Below, piece by piece: positions 1-10,426 of a stretch of DNA of 64,000 bases. The notes under the pieces are model-generated. The model was not told the origin of the DNA. It was given only the letters and a program-made list of their open reading frames with translations, and ran no database searches. Positions within the stretch are counted from its first letter, which is position 1; every line of letters begins with the position of its first letter. The position numbers and the translations under genes are program-made. This DNA comes from Auanema rhodensis (lineage: Eukaryota; Nematoda; Chromadorea; Rhabditida; Rhabditidae), in contig OZ059896.1 in the NCBI GenBank assembly GCA_964057225.1, positions 310,001 through 374,000 of the forward strand, written 5' to 3'.

Positions 1-183
1 ATATCAATAAAAATTTGTTTTTAGACTAATATGGACATGGGGAATCTAATTTTGAAAACCGCATCTCTTTATCTTTCACGTGAAGCGAGTTACATACCAA
101 GTGCACATCACGAGTACATTTAATTAGCATAAATTAAAGTTCACGTAAATTTCAAAGTCATGGTTACCATGCACCAATATCAA

Positions 184-199
184 TAAAAATTTGTTTTTA
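184..199. repeat. A/T hairpin dyad in monomer (p8-23)
   Basis: TAAAAA and TTTTTA form 6-bp arms around a TTTG loop, shown here in the representative monomer and repeated in nearly every unit. The left arm merges into the A-tract AAAAATTT (p9-16), which would be expected to bend DNA. Variants hit this element: loss of one A makes the 175-bp monomers, T8 to A gives a run of eight A (for example 19051, 21867, 25210, 43862), T15 to C gives AATTCG, and T20 to A gives TGTATTT. Confidence 0.8.
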
Positions 200-250
200 G
201 ACTAATATGGACATGGGGAATCTAATTTTGAAAACCGCATCTCTTTATCT

Positions 251-260
251 TTCACGTGAA
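251..260. other. 10-bp palindrome TTCACGTGAA with CACGTG core (p75-84)
   Basis: A perfect 10-bp palindrome centred on CACGTG, the E-box/G-box hexamer bound by bHLH and plant bZIP proteins in general. It is intact in about 90% of monomers. By my reading, 36 units carry a change inside the hexamer: C77 to T (TTTTACGTG) in about 20, C77 to A (TTTAACGTG) in about 10, and C79 to T (CATGTG) in 6. The first two are concentrated in the beta blocks and the third in the alpha blocks. Binding in vivo is not shown by sequence. Confidence 0.7.
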
Positions 261-282
261 GCGAGTTACATACCAAGTGCAC

Positions 283-290
283 ATCACGTG
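283..290 (+). other. ATCACGTG motif (p107-114)
   Basis: This second CACGTG per monomer is more conserved than the first. I find it changed in only seven units: at 1-176 (CACGAG), 10955, 11835 and 13947 (CATGTG), 29608 and 32776 (CACATG), and 44742 (CACGTA). The octamer fits the RTCACRTG consensus of budding-yeast centromere element CDEI, the Cbf1 site. No CDEII/CDEIII arrangement follows, so this is a resemblance only. It may simply be a bHLH-type site or chance. Confidence 0.5.
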
Positions 291-294
291 TACA

Positions 295-314
295 TTTAAT
301 TAGCATAAATTAAA
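295..314. repeat. Inverted repeat, 7-bp arms (p119-138)
   Basis: TTTAATT and AATTAAA pair perfectly across a 6-base loop AGCATA. It is present in most monomers. Variants touching it include ACATTCAATT (T121 to C), ACATTTATTT (A123 to T), AAACTAAAG (T134 to C) in alpha units, and GCATGAATT (A131 to G, loop) in units at 12363, 12539, 12891, 14827 and 58118. The stem is all A/T, so it would be weak as a cruciform. Confidence 0.75.
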
Positions 315-334
315 GTTCACGTAAATTTCAAAGT

Positions 335-347
335 CATGGTTACCATG
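335..347. repeat. 13-bp dyad CATGGT-T-ACCATG (p159-171)
   Basis: Two 6-bp arms pair perfectly around a single central base. The left arm is changed by C159 to T (GTTATGG; for example 10075, 42630, 47206, 50726, 63..kb copies) and by C159 to G (GTGATGG; 20283, 22747, 30664, 33832, 37000). The right arm is changed by A169 to T (ACCTTG; 10427, 11483, 13419) and by A166 to G (3739, 4795, 5499). The central base itself is G at 48790 and 52838 and A at 59526. It is the strongest G/C-containing dyad of the monomer. Confidence 0.8.
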
Positions 348-1232
348 CACCAATATCAATAAAAATTTGTTTTTAGACTAATATGGACATGGGGAATCTA
401 ATTTTGAAAACCGCATCTCTTTATCTTTCACGTGAAGCGAGTTACATACCAAGTGCACATCACGTGTACATTTAATTAGCATAAATTAAAGTTCACGTAA
501 ATTTCAAAGTCATGGTTACCATGAACCAATATCAATAAAAATTTGTTTTTAGACTAATATGGACATGGGGAATCTAATTTTGAAAACCGCATCTCTTTAT
601 CTTTCACGTGAAGCGAGTTACATACCAAGTGCACATCACGTGTACATTTAATTAGCATAAATTAAAGTTCACGTAAATTTCAAAGTCATGGTTACCATGC
701 ACCAATATCAATAAAAATTTGTTTTTAGACTAATATGGACATGGGGAATCTAATTTTGAAAACCGCATCTCTTTATCTTTCACGTGAAGCGAGTTACATA
801 CCAAGTGCACATCACGTGTACATTTAATTAGCATAAATTAAAGTTCACGTAAATTTCAAAGTCATGGTTACCATGAACCAATATCAATAAAAATTTGTTT
901 TTAGACTAATATGGACATGGGGAATCTAATTTTGAAAACCGCATCTCTTTATCTTTCACGTGAAGCGAGTTACATACCAAGTGCACATCACGTGTACATT
1001 TAATTAGCATAAATTAAAGTTCACGTAAATTTCAAAGTCATGGTTACCATGCACCAATATCAATAAAAATTTGTTTTTAGACTAATATGGACATGGGGAA
1101 TCTAATTTTGAAAACCGCATCTCTTTATCTTTCACGTGAAGCGAGTTACATACCAAGTGCACATCACGTGTACATTTAATTAGCATAAATTAAAGTTCAC
1201 GTAAATTTCAAAGTCATGGTTACCATGCACCA

Positions 1233-1429
1233 ATATCAATAAAAATTTGTTTTTAGACTAATATGGACATGGGGAATCTAATTTTGAAAACCGCATCTCT
1301 TCATCTTTCACGTGAAGCGAGTTACATACCAAGTGAAGCGAGTTACATACCAAGTGCACATCACGTGTACATTTAATTAGCATAAATTAAAGTTCACGTA
1401 AATTTCAAAGTCATGGTTACCATGCGCCA
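1233..1429 (+). repeat. 197-bp monomer with internal 21-bp duplication, copy 1
   Basis: The segment at 1312-1332 is repeated directly at 1333-1353 (from GTGAAGCG to ATACCAA). The breakpoints are two GTG triplets 21 bp apart in the normal monomer (p80-82 and p101-103), which fits slippage or short-homology duplication. The unit also has CTTCATC (T70 to C) and the rare tail GCGCCA. All three marks recur together in one other unit, 901 bp downstream. Confidence 0.95.
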
Positions 1430-2133
1430 ATATCAATAAAAATTTGTTTTTAGACTAATATGGACATGGGGAATCTAATTTTGAAAACCGCATCTCTTTA
1501 TCTTTCACGTGAAGCGAGTTACAAACCAAGTGCACATCACGTGTACATTTAATTAGCATAAATTAAAGTTCACGTAAATTTCAAAGTCATGGTTACCATG
1601 AACCAATATCAATAAAAATTTGTTTTTAGACTAATATGGACATGGGGAATCTAATTTTGAAAACCGCATCTCTTTATCTTTCACGTGAAGCGAGTTACAT
1701 ACCAAGTGCACATCACGTGTACATTTAATTAGCATAAATTAAAGTTCACGTAAATTTCAAAGTCATGGTTACCATGAACCAATATCAATAAAAATTTGTT
1801 TTTAGACTAATATGGACATGGGGAATCTAATTTTGAAAACCGCATCTCTTTATCTTTCACGTGAAGCGAGTTACATACCAAGTGCACATCACGTGTACAT
1901 TTAATTAGCATAAATTAAAGTTCACGTAAATTTCAAAGTCATGGTTACCATGCACCAATATCAATAAAAATTTGTTTTTAGACTAATATGGACATGGGGA
2001 ATCTAATTTTGAAAACCGCATCTCTTTATCTTTCACGTGAAGCGAGTTACATACCAAGTGCACATCACGTGTACATTTAATTAGCATAAATTAAAGTTCA
2101 CGTAAATTTCAAAGTCATGGTTACCATGCACCA

Positions 2134-2330
2134 ATATCAATAAAAATTTGTTTTTAGACTAATATGGACATGGGGAATCTAATTTTGAAAACCGCATCTC
2201 TTCATCTTTCACGTGAAGCGAGTTACATACCAAGTGAAGCGAGTTACATACCAAGTGCACATCACGTGTACATTTAATTAGCATAAATTAAAGTTCACGT
2301 AAATTTCAAAGTCATGGTTACCATGCGCCA
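2134..2330 (+). repeat. 197-bp monomer with internal 21-bp duplication, copy 2
   Basis: Same 21-bp direct duplication (2213-2233 and 2234-2254), same CTTCATC and same GCGCCA tail as the unit at 1233. It is the second copy carried by the 901-bp tandem duplication, not an independent event. Confidence 0.95.
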
Positions 2331-3386
2331 ATATCAATAAAAATTTGTTTTTAGACTAATATGGACATGGGGAATCTAATTTTGAAAACCGCATCTCTTT
2401 ATCTTTCACGTGAAGCGAGTTACAAACCAAGTGCACATCACGTGTACATTTAATTAGCATAAATTAAAGTTCACGTAAATTTCAAAGTCATGGTTACCAT
2501 GAACCAATATCAATAAAAATTTGTTTTTAGACTAATATGGACATGGGGAATCTAATTTTGAAAACCGCATCTCTTTATCTTTCACGTGAAGCGAGTTACA
2601 TACCAAGTGCACATCACGTGTACATTTAATTAGCATAAATTAAAGTTCACGTAAATTTCAAAGTCATGGTTACCATGCACCAATATCAATAAAAATTTGT
2701 TTTTAGACTAATATGGACATGGGGAATCTAATTTTGAAAACCGCATCTCTTTATCTTTCACGTGAAGCGAGTTACATACCAAGTGCACATCACGTGTACA
2801 TTTAATTAGCATAAATTAAAGTTCACGTAAATTTCAAAGTCATGGTTACCATGCACCAATATCAATAAAAATTTGTTTTTAGACTAATATGGACATGGGG
2901 AATCTAATTTTGAAAACCGCATCTCTTTATCTTTAACGTGAAGCGAGTTACATACCAAGTGCACATCACGTGTACATTTAATTAGCATAAATTAAAGTTC
3001 ACGTAAAATTCAAAGTCATGGTTACCATGCACCAATATCAATAAAAATTTGTTTTTAGACTAATATGGACATGAAGAATCTAATTTTGAAAACCGCATCT
3101 CTTTATCTTTCACGTGAAGCGAGTTACATACCAAGTGCACATCACGTGTACATTTAATTAGCATAAATTAAAGTTCACGTAAATTTCAAAGTCATGGTTA
3201 CCATGAACCAATATCAATAAAAATTTGTTTTTAGACTAATATGGACATGGGTAATCTAATTTTGAAAACCGCATCTCTTTATCTTTCACGTGAAGCGAGT
3301 TACATACCAAGTGCACATCACGTGTACATTTAATTAGCATAAATTAAAGTTCACGTAAATTTCAAAGTCATGGTTACCATGCACCA

Positions 3387-6300
3387 ATATCAATAAAAAT
3401 TTGTTTTTAGACTAATATGGACATGGGGAATCTAATTTTGAGAACCGCATCTCTTTATCTTTCACGTGAAGCGAGTTACATACCAAGTGCACATCACGTG
3501 TACATTTAATTAGCATAAATTAAAGTTCACGTAAATTTCAAAGTCATGGTTACCATGAACCAATATCAATAAAAATTTGTTTTTAGACTAATATGGACAT
3601 GGGGAATCTAATTTTGAAAACCGCATCTCTTTATCTTTCACGTGAAGCGAGTTACATACCAAGTGCACATCACGTGTACATTTAATTAGCATAAATTAAA
3701 GTTCACGTAAATTTCAAAGTCATGGTTACCATGAACCAATATCAATAAAAATTTGTTTTTAGACTAATATGGACATGGGGAATCTAATTTTGAAAACCGC
3801 ATCTCTTTATCTTTCACGTGAAGCGAGTTACATACCAAGTGCACATCACGTGTACATTTAATTAGCATAAATTAAAGTTCACGTAAATTTCAAAGTTATG
3901 GTTGCCATGCACCAATATCAATAAAAATTTGTTTTTAGACTAATATGGACATGGGGAATCTAATTTTGAAAACCGCATCTCTTTATCTTTCACGTGAAGC
4001 GAGTTACATACCAAGTGCACATCACGTGTACATTTAATTAGCATAAATTAAAGTTCACGTAAATTTCAAAGTCATGGTTACCATGAACCAATATCAATAA
4101 AAATTTGTTTTTAGACTAATATGGACATGGGGAATCTAATTTTGAAAACCGCATCTCTTTATCTTTCACGTGAAGCGAGTTACATACCAAGTGCACATCA
4201 CGTGTACATTTAATTAGCATAAATTAAAGTTCACGTAAATTTCAAAGTCATGGTTACCATGAACCAATATCAATAAAAATTTGTTTTTAGACTAATATGG
4301 ACATGGGGAATCTAATTTTGAAAACCGCATCTCTTTATCTTTCACGTGAAGCGAGTTACATACCAAGTGCACATCACGTGTACATTTAATTAGCATAAAT
4401 TAAAGTTCACGTAAATTTCAAAGTCATGGTTACCATGAACCAATATCAATAAAAATTTGTTTTTAGACTAATATGGACATGGGGAATCTAATTTTGAAAA
4501 CCGCATCTCTTTATCTTTCACGTGAAGCGAGTTACATACCAAGTGCACATCACGTGTACATTTAATTAGCATAAATTAAAGTTCACGTAAATTTCAAAGT
4601 CATGGTTACCATGAAGCAATATCAATAAAAATTTGTTTTTAGACTAATATGGACATGGGGAATCTAATTTTGAAAACCGCATCTCTTTATCTTTCACGTG
4701 AAGCGAGTTACATACCAAGTGCACATCACGTGTACATTCAATTAGCATAAATTAAAGTTCACGTAAATTTCAAAGTCATGGTTACCATGCACCAATATCA
4801 ATAAAAATTTGTTTTTAGACTAATATGGACATGGGGAATCTAATTTTGAAAACCGCATCTCTTTATCTTTCACGTGAAGCGAGTTACATACCAAGTGCAC
4901 ATCACGTGTACATTTAATTAGCATAAATTAAAGTTCACGTAAATTTCAAAGTTATGGTTGCCATGCACCAATATCAATAAAAATTTGTTTTTAGACTAAT
5001 ATGGACATGGGGAATCTAATTTTGAAAACCGCATCTCTTTATCTTTCACGTGAAGCGAGTTACATACCAAGTGCACATCACGTGTACATTTAATTAGCAT
5101 AAATTAAAGTTCACGTAAATTTCAAAGTCATGGTTACCATGCACCAATATCAATAAAAATTTGTTTTTAGACTAATATGGACATGGGGAATCTAATTTTG
5201 AGAACCGCATCTCTTTATCTTTCACGTGAAGCGAGTTACATACCAAGTGCACATCACGTGTACATTTAATTAGCATAAATTAAAGTTCACGTAAATTTCA
5301 AAGTCATGGTTACCATGAACCAATATCAATAAAAATTTGTTTTTAGACTAATATGGACATGGGGAATCTAATTTTGAAAACCGCATCTCTTTATCTTTCA
5401 CGTGAAGCGAGTTACATACCAAGTGCACATCACGTGTACATTTAATTAGCATAAATTAAAGTTCACGTAAATTTCAAAGTCATGGTTACCATGAACCAAT
5501 ATCAATAAAAATTTGTTTTTAGACTAATATGGATATGGGGAATCTAATTTTGAAAACCGCATCTCTTTATCTTTCACGTGAAGCGAGTTACATACCAAGT
5601 GCACATCACGTGTACATTTAATTAGCATAAATTAAAGTTCACGTAAATTTCAAAGTTATGGTTGCCATGCACCAATATCAATAAAAATTTGTTTTTAGAC
5701 TAATATGGACATGGGGAATCTAATTTTGAAAACCGCATCTCTTTATCTTTCACGTGAAGCGAGTTACATACCAAGTGCACATCACGTGTACATTTAATTA
5801 GCATAAATTAAAGTTCACGTAAATTTCAAAGTCATGGTTACCATGAACCAATATCAATAAAAATTTGTTTTTAGACTAATATGGACATGGGGAATCTAAT
5901 TTTGAAAACCGCATCTCTTTATCTTTCACGTGAAGCGAGTTACATACCAAGTGCACATCACGTGTACATTTAATTAGCATAAATTAAAGTTCACGTAAAT
6001 TTCAAAGTCATGGTTACCATGAACCAATATCAATAAAAATTTGTTTTTAGACTAATATGGACATGGGGAATCTAATTTTGAAAACCGCATCTCTTTATCT
6101 TTCACGTGAAGCGAGTTACATACCAAGTGCACATCACGTGTACATTTAATTAGCATAAATTAAAGTTCACGTAAATTTCAAAGTCATGGTTACCATGAAC
6201 CAATATCAATAAAAATTTGTTTTTAGACTAATATGGACATGGGGAATCTAATTTTGAAAACCGCATCTCTTTATCTTTCACGTGAAGCGAGTTACATACC

Positions 6301-6554
6301 AAGTGCACATCACGTGTACATTTAATTAGCATAAATTAAAGTTCACGTAAATTTCAAAGTCATGGTTACCATGAAGCAATATCAATAAAAATTTGTTTTT
6401 AGACTAATATGGACATGGGGAATCTAATTTTGAAAACCGCATCTCTTTATCTTTCACGTGAAGCGAGTTACATACCAAGTGCACATCACGTGTACATTCA
6501 ATTAGCATAAATTAAAGTTCACGTAAATTTCAAAGTCATGGTTACCATGCACCA
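3387..6554 (+). repeat. 1760-bp offset duplication of eight monomers
   Basis: Monomers 3387-4794 and 5147-6554 carry the same ordered variants: TTTGAGAACC (A56 to G), plain, GTTATGGTTGCC, three AACC-tailed units, an AAGC-tailed unit, and ACATTCAATT. The offset is 10 monomers (1760 bp). The only marker difference I see is GGATATGG (C36 to T) at 5499. The two monomers between the copies (4795-5146) are not part of the match. Confidence 0.85.
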
Positions 6555-7610
6555 ATATCAATAAAAATTTGTTTTTAGACTAATATGGACATGGGGAATC
6601 TAATTTTGAAAACCGCATCTCTTTATCTTTCACGTGAAGCGAGTTACATACCAAGTGCACATCACGTGTACATTTAATTAGCATAAATTAAAGTTCACGT
6701 AAATTTCAAAGTCATGGTTACCATGAAGCAATATCAATAAAAATTTGTTTTTAGACTAATATGTACATGAAGAATCTAATTTTGAAAACCGCATCTCTTT
6801 ATCTTTCACGTGAAGCGAGTTACATACCAAGTGCACATCACGTGTACATTTAATTAGCATAAATTAAAGTTCACGTAAATTTCAAAGTCATGGTTACCAT
6901 GAACCAATATCAATAAAAATTTGTTTTTAGACTAATATGGACATGGGGAATCTAATTTTGAGAACCGCATCTCTTTATCTTTCACGTGAAGCGAGTTACA
7001 TACCAAGTGCACATCACGTGTACATTTAATTAGCATAAATTAAAGTTCACGTAAATTTCAAAGTCATGGTTACCATGAACCAATATCAATAAAAATTTGT
7101 TTTTAGACTAATATGGACATGGGTAATCTATTTTTGAAAACCGCATCTCTTTATCTTTCACGTGAAGCGAGTTACATACCAAGTGCACATCACGTGTACA
7201 TTTAATTAGCATAAATTAAAGTTCACGTAAATTTCAAAGTCATGGTTACCATGCACCAATATCAATAAAAATTTGTTTTTAGACTAATATGGACATGGGG
7301 AATCTAATTTTGAAAACCGCATCTCTTTATCTTTCACGTGAAGCGAGTTACATACCAAGTGCACATCACGTGTACATTTAATTAGCATAAATTAAAGTTC
7401 ACGTAAATTTCAAAGTCATGGTTACCATGAACCAATATCAATAAAAATTTGTTTTTAGACTAATATGGACATGGGGAATCTAATTTTGAAAACCGCATCT
7501 CTTTATCTTCCACGTGAAGCGAGTTACATACCAAGTGCACATCACGTGTACATTTAATTAGCATAAATTAAAGTTCACGTAAATTTCAAAGTCATGGTTA
7601 CCATGAACCA

Positions 7611-9546
7611 ATATCAATAAAAATTTGTTTTTAGACTAATATGGACATGGGGAATCTAATTTTGAAAACCGCATCTCTTTATCTTTCACGTGAAGCGAGT
7701 TACATACCAAGTGCACATCACGTGTACATTTAATTAGCATAAATTAAAGTTCACGTAAATTTCAAAGTCATGGTTACCATGAACCAATATCAATAAAAAT
7801 TTGTTTTTAGACTAATATGGACATGGGGAATCTAATTTTGAAAACCGCATCTCTTTATCTTTCACGTGAAGCGAGTTACATACCAAGTGCACATCACGTG
7901 TACATTTAATTAGCATAAATTAAAGTTCACGTAAATTTCAAAGTCATGGTTACCATGAACCAATATCAATAAAAATTTGTTTTTAGACTAATATGGACAT
8001 GGGGAATCTAATTTTGAAAACCACATCTCTTTATCTTTCACGTGAAGCGAGTTACATACCAAGTGCACATCACGTGTACATTTAATTAGCATAAATTAAA
8101 GTTCACGTAAATTTCAAAGTCATGGTTACCATGAAGCAATATCAATAAAAATTTGTTTTTAGACTAATATGGACATGGGGAATCTAATTTTGAAAACCGC
8201 TTCTCTTTATCTTTCACGTGAAGCGAGTTACATACCAAGTGCACATCACGTGTACATTTAATTAGCATAAATTAAAGTTCACGTAAATTTCAAAGTCATG
8301 GTTACCATGAAGCAATATCAATAAAAATTTGTTTTTAGCTTAATATGGACATGAAGAATCTAATTTTGAAAACCGCATCTCTTTATCTTTCACGTGAAGC
8401 GAGTTACATACCAAGTGCACATCACGTGTACATTTAATTAGCATAAATTAAAGTTCACGTAAATTTCAAAGTCATGGTTACCATGCACCAATATCAATAA
8501 AAATTTGTTTTTAGACTAATATGGACATGGGGAATCTAATTTTGAAAACCGCATCTCTTTATCTTTCACGTGAAGCGAGTTACATACCAAGTGCACATCA
8601 CGTGTACATTTAATTAGCATAAATTAAAGTTCACGTAAATTTCAAAGTCATGGTTACCATGAACCAATATCAATAAAAATTTGTTTTTAGACTAATATGG
8701 ACATGGGGAATCTAATTTTGAAAACCGCATCTCTTTATCTTTCACGTGAAGCGAGTTACATACCAAGTGCACATCACGTGTACATTTAATTAGCATAAAT
8801 TAAAGTTCACGTAAATTTCAAAGTCATGGTTACCATGAACCAATATCAATAAAAATTTGTTTTTAGACTAATATGGACATGGGGAATCTAATTTTGAAAA
8901 CCGCATCTCTTTATCTTTCACGTGAAGCGAGTTACATACCAAGTGCACATCACGTGTACATTTAATTAGCATAAATTAAAGTTCACGTAAATTTCAAAGT
9001 CATGGTTACCATGAACCAATATCAATAAAAATTTGTTTTTAGACTAATATGGACATGGGGAATCTAATTTTGAAAACCGCATCTCTTTATCTTTCACGTG
9101 AAGCGAGTTACATACCAAGTGCACATCACGTGTACATTTAATTAGCATAAATTAAAGTTCACGTAAATTTCAAAGTCATGGTTACCATGAAGCAATATCA
9201 ATAAAAATTTGTTTTTAGACTAATATGGACATGGGGAATCTAATTTTGAAAACCGCTTCTCTTTATCTTTCACGTGAAGCGAGTTACATACCAAGTGCAC
9301 ATCACGTGTACATTTAATTAGCATAAATTAAAGTTCACGTAAATTTCAAAGTCATGGTTACCATGAAGCAATATCAATAAAAATTTGTTTTTAGACTAAT
9401 ATGGACATGAAGAATCTAATTTTGAAAACCGCATCTCTTTATCTTTCACGTGAAGCGAGTTACATACCAAGTGCACATCACGTGTACATTTAATTAGCAT
9501 AAATTAAAGTTCACGTAAATTTCAAAGTCATGGTTACCATGAACCA
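7611..9546 (+). repeat. 1056-bp offset duplication of five monomers
   Basis: 7611-8490 and 8667-9546 share the order: AACC, AACC, AAGC, CCGCTTCTC (A63 to T) with AAGC, then ATGAAGAATC (G40, G41 to A). The offset is six monomers. Differences include AACCACATC at 7963, TTAGCTTAAT at 8315 and the tail of the last unit. The ATGAAGAATC mark also occurs at 3035 and 6731, so it is an older local variant. Confidence 0.8.
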
Positions 9547-10426
9547 ATATCAATAAAAATTTGTTTTTAGACTAATATGGACATGGGTAATCTAATTTTG
9601 AAAACCGCATCTCTTTATCTTTCACGTGAAGCGAGTTACATACCAAGTGCACATCACGTGTACATTTAATTAGCATAAATTAAAGTTCACGTAAATTTCA
9701 AAGTCATGGTTACCATGCACCAATATCAATAAAAATTTGTTTTTAGACTAATATGGACATGGGGAATCTAATTTTGAAAACCGCATCTCTTTATCTTTCA
9801 CGTGAAGCGAGTTACATACCAAGTGCACATCACGTGTACATTTAATTAGCATAAATTAAAGTTCACGTAAATTTCAAAGTCATGGTTACCATGAAGTAAT
9901 ATCAATAAAAATTTGTTTTTAGACTAATATGGACATGGGGAATCTAATTTTGAAAACCGCATCTCTTTATCTTTCACGTGAAGCGAGTTACATACCAAGT
10001 GCACATCACGTGTACATTTAATTAGCATAAATTAAAGTTCACGTAAATTTCAAAGTCATGGTTACCATGCACCAATATCAATAAAAACTTGTTTTTAGAC
10101 TAATATGGACATGGGGAATCTAATTTTGAAAACCGCATCTCTTTATCTTTCACGTGAAGCGACTTACATACCAAGTGCACATCACGTGTACATTTAATTA
10201 GCATAAATTAAAGTTCACGTAAATTTCAAAGTTATGGTTACCATGCACCAATATCAATAAAAATTTGTTTTTAGACTAATATGGACATGGGGAATCTAAT
10301 TTTGAAAACCGCATCTCTTTATCTTTCACGTGAAGCGAGTTACATACCAAGTGCACATCACGTGTACATTTAATTAGCATAAATTAAAGTTCACGTAAAT
10401 TTCAAAGTCATGGTTACCATGAAGTA

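Larger units (their letters stand above)
177..352 (+). repeat. Representative consensus monomer (176 bp)
   Basis: This unit matches the majority base throughout as far as I can judge by eye. Monomer position p equals window position minus 176. Landmarks: A/T-rich hairpin p8-23, ATATGGACATGGGGAATC p29-46, palindrome TTCACGTGAA p75-84, GTGCAC p101-106, ATCACGTG p107-114, inverted repeat p119-138, ACGT p143-146, dyad p159-171, and a variable tail p172-175. The tail reads CACC, AACC or AAGC in almost all units, and rarely AGGC, AAGT, CGCC or CACA. Five CpG sites lie at p60, 79, 86, 111 and 144. The phase chosen here is arbitrary. The length is close to one nucleosome plus linker. Confidence 0.95.
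705..2506 (+). repeat. 901-bp five-monomer HOR, two tandem copies
   Basis: Units 705-1605 and 1606-2506 appear identical by eye. Each holds five monomers: tail AACC, CACC, CACC, then the 197-bp monomer ending CGCC, then a monomer with TTACAAACC (T94 to A) ending AACC. The 21-bp insertion makes the period 4 x 176 + 197 = 901. The next monomer (2507) differs, so the duplication stops there. Such identity points to a recent tandem duplication. Confidence 0.9.

Noticed and set aside
251-260. Promoter based on CACGTG G-box
   Set aside because: The motif occurs twice per monomer over 64 kb with no downstream gene. Regulatory function as a promoter is unsupported.
177-352. Yeast-like point centromere (CDEI-CDEII-CDEIII)
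   Set aside because: Only a CDEI-like octamer is present. No AT-only CDEII of the right length followed by a CDEIII TTTCCGAA core exists, and a point centromere is not a tandem array.
177-352. Arabidopsis-type 178-180 bp centromere repeat
   Set aside because: The AGACTAATATGGACATGG stretch and AAACCGCA recall parts of that repeat, but their spacing differs strongly (about 28 bp apart here) and the rest does not match what I remember. Treated as chance or very distant.
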